From UBA10649 sp963700745 (lineage in GTDB: Bacteria; Actinomycetota; Actinomycetes; S36-B12): a DNA stretch of 64,000 nt. A program made the position numbers and the translations under genes. This document shows positions 58,805 through 64,000 of the stretch, in pieces (within the stretch, counting starts at the first letter, position 1; each line of letters begins with the position of its first letter). The stretch is taken from assembly GCA_963700745.1 (NCBI GenBank), contig CAVOYT010000003.1:210789-274788 (forward strand), read 5' to 3'. The notes beneath the pieces are model-generated. The model was not told the origin of the DNA. It did not search any database and saw only the letters and a program-made list of their open reading frames with translations.

Positions 58805-61080
58805 CTACTTACGCGATCCGAGGATCTGCATTCCGGCACCAGCTGCACCGAGCGCACCCACGACGATCATCGCCAGGGCCCACATCGGCAGGCCGGGAGC
58901 CTGCGAGCCGCCACCAGCCGGGACTGCATCCCGGCACGGTCGCCGCCTGCGGAGACTCCACGGTGGCCGGCTCGGGGTTCGAAGCCGGAATCGTGACCGC
59001 CTCGGGAACTGGTGACCGTCTCGGGAACCGTCTCCGGCACCGTGGCCGGCTCGACGACTGCAGTGTCCACCACAGTGGTGGTCGTCGGACACGTCCCCGC
59101 CGTCGCACCGGGGTAGTTCGCCTTCTTGGCTGCCATGTCGGCCGCAGCGTTCGCGTTAGCGATCGACTGGGCTGCGCCATTGGCGGCTTCCTGCGACTCG
59201 GCGCTGGTGGCCGATCGCCGCTGCCGCTGGCATTGACAGTCACGTCCGCGTCGTTGAAGCACGATCTGCTCAGCCAGAGAGACGGTTCCTGTCCCTGTGT
59301 AGGAGGTCCTTGCCGGGCAGCGTGCCCGGCGTTGCGTCCTCCGTCGACGCCGCCCGCGCTGTAGGCCGCTGTCTTGTTAGCCTGGGCACTTCGTCGGCCA
59401 GCGTCCTGGGTCAGGCAGCCATCGCACCGTCCCACGAGGCCGTCGTCGGCGTCGGCCACGCAGTAGGTCTCGGAGCCGCCGCTCGCGGAGAACGTCGTGC
59501 AGGTTCCCTCGGTGTAGCCGGGATATGCCTTGAGCGCCTCGGTCAGATTCGGCGGCGGCGTCGGTATCCGTCGGCCTCCTCGCCTTGGTGTCGGCGTCAG
59601 CCTGGTCGACCGTGCTCGTCGCCTTGCCCTTGCCGCTCGCCTCAACGTGAACGACTCGAGGTCATAGCAGATTAGCTGGCTCGCCGTGGCAGTGGCGGTC
59701 GCGTTGTACTCCGGGCTCCGCACTCCGCCGAGGTGTATGGCACGCCGTCTCGGGGTCGTCGGCCAGGTGGCTCCGCCGTTCGCGTCCGCACTCGCCTGCG
59801 CCGTTCATGTCGGCGTCGGTCTGCGACTTGGTGCTCGTGCCGGCGGCCTGCACGAACCGTTCGCGCACGGGTCACTCCGCCCGCCACGCTCGGTGACGTC
59901 AGGCCTTGGCGCTCAGATCAGTCGGCGGCACCGGCACCAGATGGCCACTCGCCGTCGCAGTCGCCGGCGTCGTCGATCCATCGGGCACGCCTTCAGGCCG
60001 CGGTGTTAAGATCTCGGCACCTGTCGGCCGTGACGGATCCACGGTCTGAGCCGAACCGGCCAGGGCGTAGGTCTCCTCCATTGCCGTGGATCTCCGGGCC
60101 GTCGGCCGCGCACTACGATCGCCATCCGCAGGTGATGTCGGCCATCGACGTCGTCATTCGGGAGTCGATCGAGTAGCCGACGATCCGGTTGGAACGTCAG
60201 TCCCAGATCGCCAGGTAACCTGGCCGTTCGCGGTCAGTCCGGCGATGTCGACGATCCACAGCACGTCGGGCGCATCCGCGGCGAGGTCCCGGTTCACAGA
60301 TCGTCGTGGACGCCGTCCGGCCTGTCCGAGCCCGCTACTTCACGATCACCGAGACGATACCGTCGAGGCGCGTAGGCGTTGCACGCGGTTCCCCTGGCCG
60401 TGCAGCCCGTCTCGGGGCCAGCTCATCGGCGATGAGCCGGTACCCGAACTACGGGATGTCGGCGTGGACGTCGTACACGGCGTTGACACGTGCGCGTCAT
60501 CCCAGATCCGCCGGCTGACGGGGTCCTTGCGCCACGCGTGATACGCCTGCGTGGAGAAGCCCAGCACTCGGCACGTCGCCGTGGATCCGCTGGGGAGTTC
60601 GCCGACCAGGGGATACATCATTTTGGGTTGACGCCCCAGTGGCAGATCGAGTCCTTGGTCGGATGCTGAAGGAGACATCCTTCTGCCCTGGGTCGATCTG
60701 CGTAGGCCTCGGCGGCGTCGGCCGTCATCGCTGCCAGCCTAGACAGACTCCTCAACGATGACCTGGGCGTCAGAGGCGGGCACGACCAGCCGGAACTGGT
60801 TCGGCGTGTCCTCATCCTTGTCGTCTCACAGGCGGCGGCATCCAAGCAGTATCCAGCCGTGGGCGAGTCATTGGGCGTTGTTGCTTCGTCACCTGGTACA
60901 TGGACATCGGTTCGTGTATGGGTGTCCGGCTGTGGCGTGACAGATGGACCGGCCGCGGCGTCGCCGACGACGCGGAGCCAGGACGACGGCCGTGAGGCCG
61001 GCGAAGATCATGGTGAGCGAGGCCAGCAGCGCGAGGAACTTGCCCGCGCCCCCAGCCTTCGTGGACGTGGTGCTTCTCAT
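58805..61080 (-). pseudogene. Surface protein 1, broken by frameshifts and an IS3 remnant
   Basis: The N-terminal piece (61080 to about 60700) has a signal peptide KFLALLASLTMIFAGLTAVV and a short domain (FRLVVPASDAQVIVEESV). After the IS3 remnant come Ala/Ser/Thr-rich repeats: VEASGKGKATS...YPGYTEGTC (59498-59650) and VNASGSGDATS...YPGATAGTC (59089-59242), and probably an earlier one at 59730-60000. A VPE/ATVP stalk leads to the C-terminal signal SQAPGLPMWALA, a membrane segment and GSRK. More than ten indels. The flanks may also be two separate genes joined by the insertion. Confidence 0.6.
60140..60621 (-). mobile_element. IS3-family transposase (OrfB) remnant
   Basis: Fragments in several frames match actinobacterial IS3 OrfB: MYPLVGELPSG, TCRVLGFSTQAYHAWRKDPV and RRIWDDAHV at the N-terminus; NAVYDVHAD, FGYRLIADELA, NRVQRLC; then VNRDLAADAPDVLWIVDIAG with the first catalytic Asp of the integrase core, and SNRIVGYSIDSRM. 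The second Asp and the Glu of the DDE triad, OrfA and both ends are missing. Dead element, probably old, inside surface gene 1. I saw no terminal inverted repeats. Confidence 0.75.
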
Positions 61081-61186
61081 GAGAGTTCCCCCCAAAGGGA
61101 TAGACGTAAAGCGACATATCTACTGTGCGGTAGCGACTGGGTTAGAATCCAAACCAGATCCGGTCAATTGCCCACAGTCAGCGTTC

Positions 61187-61208
61187 ATTGACCGGCCAAA
61201 CGGTCAAT
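61187..61208 (-). promoter_or_regulatory. TTGACCG inverted repeat upstream of surface gene 1
   Basis: ATTGACCG-GCCAAA-CGGTCAAT: perfect 8-bp arms, 6-base spacer, 107 bp before the ATG of surface gene 1. A further half-site CGGTCAATT lies at 61161-61169. Read on the minus strand, that half-site gives TTGACC 17 bases before TAACCC and could be a promoter. Confidence 0.6.
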
Positions 61209-61250
61209 TCCTCGCACGAATCCCCTCCGTCGAGCAGCAGCTCCGGGACA

Positions 61251-61288
61251 AAGTGAAGGCCCCGGTCCAAGGACCGGGGCCTTCACTT
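61251..61288 (-). terminator. Intrinsic terminator of surface gene 2
   Basis: AAGTGAAGGCCCCGGTCC and its exact complement flank a 2-base AA: an 18-bp perfect stem. It lies 33 bp after the surface gene 2 stop and also just upstream of the surface gene 1 promoter region. Confidence 0.9.
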
Positions 61289-61320
61289 GCCGATCAGATC
61301 GGCGTCACGCCATCCGCTAC

Positions 61321-62052
61321 TCAGAGCTGCTTTCGAGATCCCAGGATCTGCATTCCGGTGCCTGCAACTCCGAGTGCGCCCAAGACGATCATCGCCAGGG
61401 CCCACGTCGGTGCGCCAGGAGCCTCAGATCCGCTACCGGCCGGCACGGCCTCAGGCACGGTCGCAGCCACGGGGACCGCGACGGTGCCGGGCTCAGGCCC
61501 CGTCTCCGGAACTGTCCCGGCCTCGGGAACCGTCTCCGGAACCGTTCCTTCCTCGGGAACCGTCCCCGTCGAAGCCTCGGAGGTGGACGTCTCGGACTGG
61601 CTCGGCGTGGACGTCTCAGTCGGCGTGGACGTCGCAGTCGACGTCTCAGTCGGCGTGGACGTCGCAGTCGACGTCTCAGTCGGCGTGGACGTCGCAGTCG
61701 ACGTCTCAGTCGGCGTGGACGTCGCAGTCGACGTCTCAGTCGGCGTGGACGTCGCAGTCGACGTCGACGTCTCAGTGGCTCGGCTGTGCGACGTCGCAGT
61801 CGACGTGGACGTCTCGGAGTGGCTCGGCTTGTGGCTCGACTCGGAGTGGCTCGGCTTGTGGCTCGACGACTCGGAGTGGCTCGACGACTCGGAGTGGCTC
61901 GACGACTCGGAGTGGCTCGACGACTCGGAGGTGTTTCCCGTCGCAAGAGCCGGACCTGCAACAAATCCTGCGCCGACAAGAACTAGGCCAATGGAAACGG
62001 AGAAGGCGATGGCGCGCCCGGTGGCACGCTTCTCGGCGTCTTGGTGATTCAT
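61321..62052 (-). CDS. Surface protein 2: Ser/Thr-repeat stalk with C-terminal membrane signal
   Basis: 243 residues, intact. Signal peptide RAIAFSVSIGLVLVGAGFVA ending near ALATG. There is no globular domain: residues about 37-75 are SSSHSE/HKPSHSE repeats, about 76-145 TSTATSTPTE repeats, about 150-200 TVPE/ATVP repeats. C-terminus SGSEAPGAPTWALA, a Gly/Ala-rich membrane stretch, then GSRKQL. It looks like a mucin-like wall spacer. The ATG at 62052 follows GGGGGAAG; the frame runs further upstream without meaning. Homologous C-termini occur in surface proteins 1 and 3. Confidence 0.82.
   Translation of the reverse strand: MNHQDAEKRATGRAIAFSVSIGLVLVGAGFVAGPALATGNTSESSSHSESSSHSESSSHSESSSHKPSHSESSHKPSHSETSTSTATSHSRATETSTSTATSTPTETSTATSTPTETSTATSTPTETSTATSTPTETSTATSTPTETSTPSQSETSTSEASTGTVPEEGTVPETVPEAGTVPETGPEPGTVAVPVAATVPEAVPAGSGSEAPGAPTWALAMIVLGALGVAGTGMQILGSRKQL
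61621..61740. repeat. Four exact 30-bp tandem repeats in surface gene 2
   Basis: The 30-bp unit starting CGGCGTGGACGTCGCAGTCG at 61621 repeats exactly at 61651, 61681 and 61711, with a partial copy at 61741. It encodes TETSTATSTP on the minus strand. Length is a multiple of 3, so copy-number change keeps the frame. Confidence 0.95.
61862..61930. repeat. 18-bp tandem repeats in surface gene 2
   Basis: CTCGACGACTCGGAGTGG occurs three times in a row with a fourth partial copy, encoding SESSSH-type hexapeptides. A related longer unit containing CTCGGCTTGTGG (HKPSHSE) precedes it. Confidence 0.9.
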
Positions 62053-62156
62053 GAACTTCCCCCAGGGGATATGCGGAACGGTAACGCCCAAGGGTGCCCT
62101 AAGTTCCCCCCAGTAAGCAATCGGCATCCGATCAAAGACTTGAAGCAGGAGCTCAA

Positions 62157-62174
62157 TGACCGGCCACGCGGTCA
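62157..62174 (-). promoter_or_regulatory. TTGACCG inverted repeat upstream of surface gene 2
   Basis: TGACCG-GCCACG-CGGTCA: the same arms, same 6-base spacing and the same GCCA start of the spacer as the site at 61187, and the same distance (105 bp) from the ATG of its gene. The match in both sequence and position argues for a shared regulator. Confidence 0.6.
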
Positions 62175-62206
62175 ATCGCTCGTCAGACTGAGCAAGCGAA
62201 ACACGC

Positions 62207-62236
62207 TGGGGCCCCGGTCAACCGACCGGGGCCCCA
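62207..62236 (-). terminator. Intrinsic terminator of surface gene 3
   Basis: TGGGGCCCCGGTC and GACCGGGGCCCCA, 13-bp perfect arms, 4-base loop, 35 bp after the surface gene 3 stop. Same GGCCCCGGTC core as the surface gene 2 terminator. Confidence 0.88.
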
Positions 62237-62270
62237 CCAGCCGATCGGATCGGCTAGGTCGTGCTTGGCG

Positions 62271-63341
62271 CTACTTGCGCGCCCCTGCCAGCTGCTTGCC
62301 GGCCGCAGCCGCACCGATGATTCCCACGGCGACCAGCGCCAGGGCCCAGATCGGCAGGGCAGGAGCCTGCGAGCCGCCACCGGCCGGGACTGCGGCGGGA
62401 ACCGTCGCTGCCTCGGGAACGGCAACCGTCGCGGGCTTCGGCTTGGCCGGCTTGGCAGCCGGAACCGTCCCAGCCTCAGGAGCCACAACCGGCGTCGTGA
62501 CGCCCGCTTCGGGAACCACGACTGGTGCCGCCGTCTACGACGGTCTCCTGAGGAGTGTTGCAGTCGTAGCCCTCCCACTGGACGCCCTCGAGGTTCGGGC
62601 AGAAGTCCTTGACGGGTGTGCTCCGCCGGGCGTCGTGGTGGTTGGGTGCCGTCGCCCGGCGTGGGCGCTCGAGTCAGTCGCCATTGGTCAGCGTCGTGAC
62701 GGCTGGGCTGGTAGGCGCTCGGTGACGACCATGGTGCACGTCGTCTCAGCGCGTCACGCCGGTGGGGGTGTAGCCCTCGGGCAGCCTCGTCGTGTAGCGA
62801 CCGTACGAGCTCGGCACGTCTTACCCTGGCGTCGCACTTCGGCTTTGTCGTTTTCGTTGCGCCAGTCTACGCCCGTACTGTGCCGTCGTTCTTATGGCGC
62901 CGTGCAGTGGTGGCCGTCGCTCGCGCTTCTCGTCGTCCTCGCTCCTGCACTCGACCGCCGTCTCGTCTGTCACTCGAGTGCGTCGGCGCATGCTGTACCA
63001 GTGCTCGCCGCTTCGTCACCCGTCGTCGTCGTCCCGGCACTCTGGCTCGACATCCTTGTGCATCGTGTTGTCCCACCAAGGTCCAGCGTCTCGTCCGGCA
63101 GGCGTAGCTCGTCGCCCTCTGGTCGACCTGCTGCGTCGTCTCCATCTCGCAGAGACCCGCATTCGCGTCTGCACGTCGCCCGCTGTCGTGCACTGGTCGG
63201 ACGGTGGCCGCTGACGCGGCGGGAGCGAGGCCCAGGCCCACAAGGCCTGCCATCGCGATGGAAAGTGAGGCGACGAGCGCCAGCACCCGGAAGCTGCGCG
63301 GCTTGCGTGCCGGGCTTCCTATGCAGAGACTTCGTGGACAT
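62271..63341 (-). pseudogene. Surface protein 3, multiply frameshifted
   Basis: ATG at 63341, signal peptide RVLALVASLSIAMAGLVGLG ending APAASAAT in another frame. A cysteine-containing domain is spread over three frames (DQCTTAGDVQT, GLCEMETTQQVDQRATSYAC, DVEPECRDDDDG, TRVTDETAVECRSEDDEKRE, RLPEGYTP, GVTTTCTMVVTE). The last 80 codons are in one frame: a VPEAG/KPAKPKP stalk and the C-terminal signal SQAPALPIWALA, membrane stretch, GARK. At least six indels, so either decayed or badly sequenced. Homologous to surface proteins 1 and 2 at both ends. Confidence 0.6.
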
Positions 63342-63544
63342 TGGTTGAACCCCCAGGCTCGAGAACAGATGGAACGAATTTGCCTAAGGGTGGGCTAACC
63401 TCACGAGGAAGTCCATAAGGAAATGGTCAATGCCCGTTCAAGGGATGGGCAAATCTGGGCAAGAAGAGAACCCCGTCGAGAGCATATCGAGAGGTTCGAG
63501 AGGATACCGAGAGGTTCGGAGCCGATCTCGCCGATCGACGCGGA

Positions 63545-64000
63545 TCAGCCCGCGTGGGCGTCCAGCATCCCCCGCATGCCGGCCAGCCGCACCGCCTCGC
63601 GGCGCCCTCCGACCCCGAAGTAGCGGTAGATCGCCATGGTCTCCTGGCGGACGGTGGACTCGCTGAACCCCACCCGCTTGGAGATCTGGGAGTTCGTCAG
63701 GCCCTTGGCCATCAGGCTGAGGATGCGCAGCTGGCGGTCCGACAGGGGACCGGCAGCACTCCGCTTCGCCGCTGGAGAGGCCGGCTCCTCCATATTGCTG
63801 CCCTCGACGAGCGAGAGGCTGGCCACGGGGAACCCAGCGGAGCGGTCATCGCGCTCGAGGTTCTGGACCGCGCGTTCGGGGCCAGCGGACATGCTGGTGA
63901 GCAGGGACAGGTACAGGGCCAGCACGGCGCTGACGCCAGTGGCGTCGGCTCGAAGCGCCTCCACGTCCGGGGACTCGGTGAAGGTCAGCTGGATTGTCGG
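63545..64000 (-). CDS. LuxR-type regulator, C-terminal part (truncated by window end)
   Basis: The C-terminal LuxR/GerE helix-turn-helix is complete: LSDRQLRILSLMAKGLTNSQ, then ISKRVGFSESTVRQETMAIYRYFGV. Upstream is a Ser/Ala-rich linker; the frame stays open beyond 64000, so the sensor part is missing (63964 is only an internal Met). 203 bp of non-coding DNA separate it from surface gene 3, which is on the same strand and downstream. Plausible regulator of the surface locus. Confidence 0.8.
   Translation of the reverse strand, partial: PTIQLTFTESPDVEALRADATGVSAVLALYLSLLTSMSAGPERAVQNLERDDRSAGFPVASLSLVEGSNMEEPASPAAKRSAAGPLSDRQLRILSLMAKGLTNSQISKRVGFSESTVRQETMAIYRYFGVGGRREAVRLAGMRGMLDAHAG

Noticed and set aside
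61621..61930. Regular repeats considered as a CRISPR array
   Set aside because: Units are directly adjacent, without variable spacers, and encode Ser/Thr-rich peptide; no cas genes nearby.
60944..62047. Long plus-strand open frame rich in VDVAVDVSVG repeats
   Set aside because: It is the antisense reading of the surface gene 2 repeats. The minus strand has the signal peptide, membrane signal, ribosome site and terminator.
56290..63341. Classic LPXTG or LAXTG sorting signals in the surface locus
   Set aside because: Looked for in all C-termini; none found. The shared motif is AP-x-x-P-x-WALA.

Overview
The window is GC-rich DNA (roughly 68-70% by eye) from the chromosome of an actinobacterium, most likely a member of the Propionibacteriales such as Nocardioidaceae (Aeromicrobium-like; an inference from gene content, not a database match). 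The supporting signs are a split FASII operon fabD-fabH-acpP-fabF-accD behind a PucR-type FasR regulator, a polyphosphate glucokinase, an F420:NADP reductase, homodimeric AceE, GlnE plus two glutamine synthetases, and GTG starts. From memory, the order from sucB to accD follows the conserved actinobacterial block corresponding to M. tuberculosis Rv2215-Rv2247, with accessory islands inserted.

Layout. 0-6.9 kb: lipoate and 2-oxoacid dehydrogenase genes (sucB, lipB, lipA) with an epimerase, an FAD oxidoreductase and a DUF4191 protein. 6.9-10.3 kb: accessory cupin / 3-hydroxyisobutyrate dehydrogenase-like / cupin / hydratase operon. 10.2-21.1 kb: nitrogen block, with a GlnR-like box, glnA, glnE, a glutamine amidotransferase, glnA2 and glutamine-dependent nadE. 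21.1-32.9 kb: tetR-MFS, panB, F420 reductase, MFS, a lysine-rich histone H1-like protein, map, ppgK, two marR genes, rnpB, a methyltransferase and yaaA. 32.9-38.1 kb: histidine phosphatase, RNase HI, zinc-ribbon protein, Nif3-like protein, tRNA-Val, MFS, ahpE and DUF3052. 38.4-51.1 kb: aceE, a ferritin-like/VIT1 fusion, fasR, the FASII genes, accD, a hydrolase, DUF3145 and bioY. 51.1-56.1 kb: PLP decarboxylase, a TDT exporter facing a CxxC membrane protein across a CsoR/CstR-type palindrome, tetR, an S51 peptidase and an unknown protein.

56.3-64 kb is an accessory cell-surface locus: a secreted chagasin-like (I42) inhibitor, a secreted matrixin-like metalloprotease, a class F-like sortase, and three Ser/Thr/Ala-rich surface proteins. 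The three share a C-terminal signal that I do not recognise as LPXTG (AP-x-x-P-x-WALA, a Gly/Ala-rich membrane segment, then RK). A LuxR-type regulator runs off the window end. TTGACCG/CGGTCAA inverted repeats recur upstream of these genes. One surface gene carries an IS3-family transposase remnant. This is the part most likely to hold something undescribed.

Caveat: about half of the conserved genes, including single-copy essential ones (glnA, aceE, fabD, fabH, acpP, fabF, map), carry one or more single-base frameshifts, mostly insertions. I read these as sequence or assembly errors and annotate each such gene as one CDS across its frameshifts. The surface genes at 58.8-63.3 kb have the most, so decay and sequence error cannot be told apart there.
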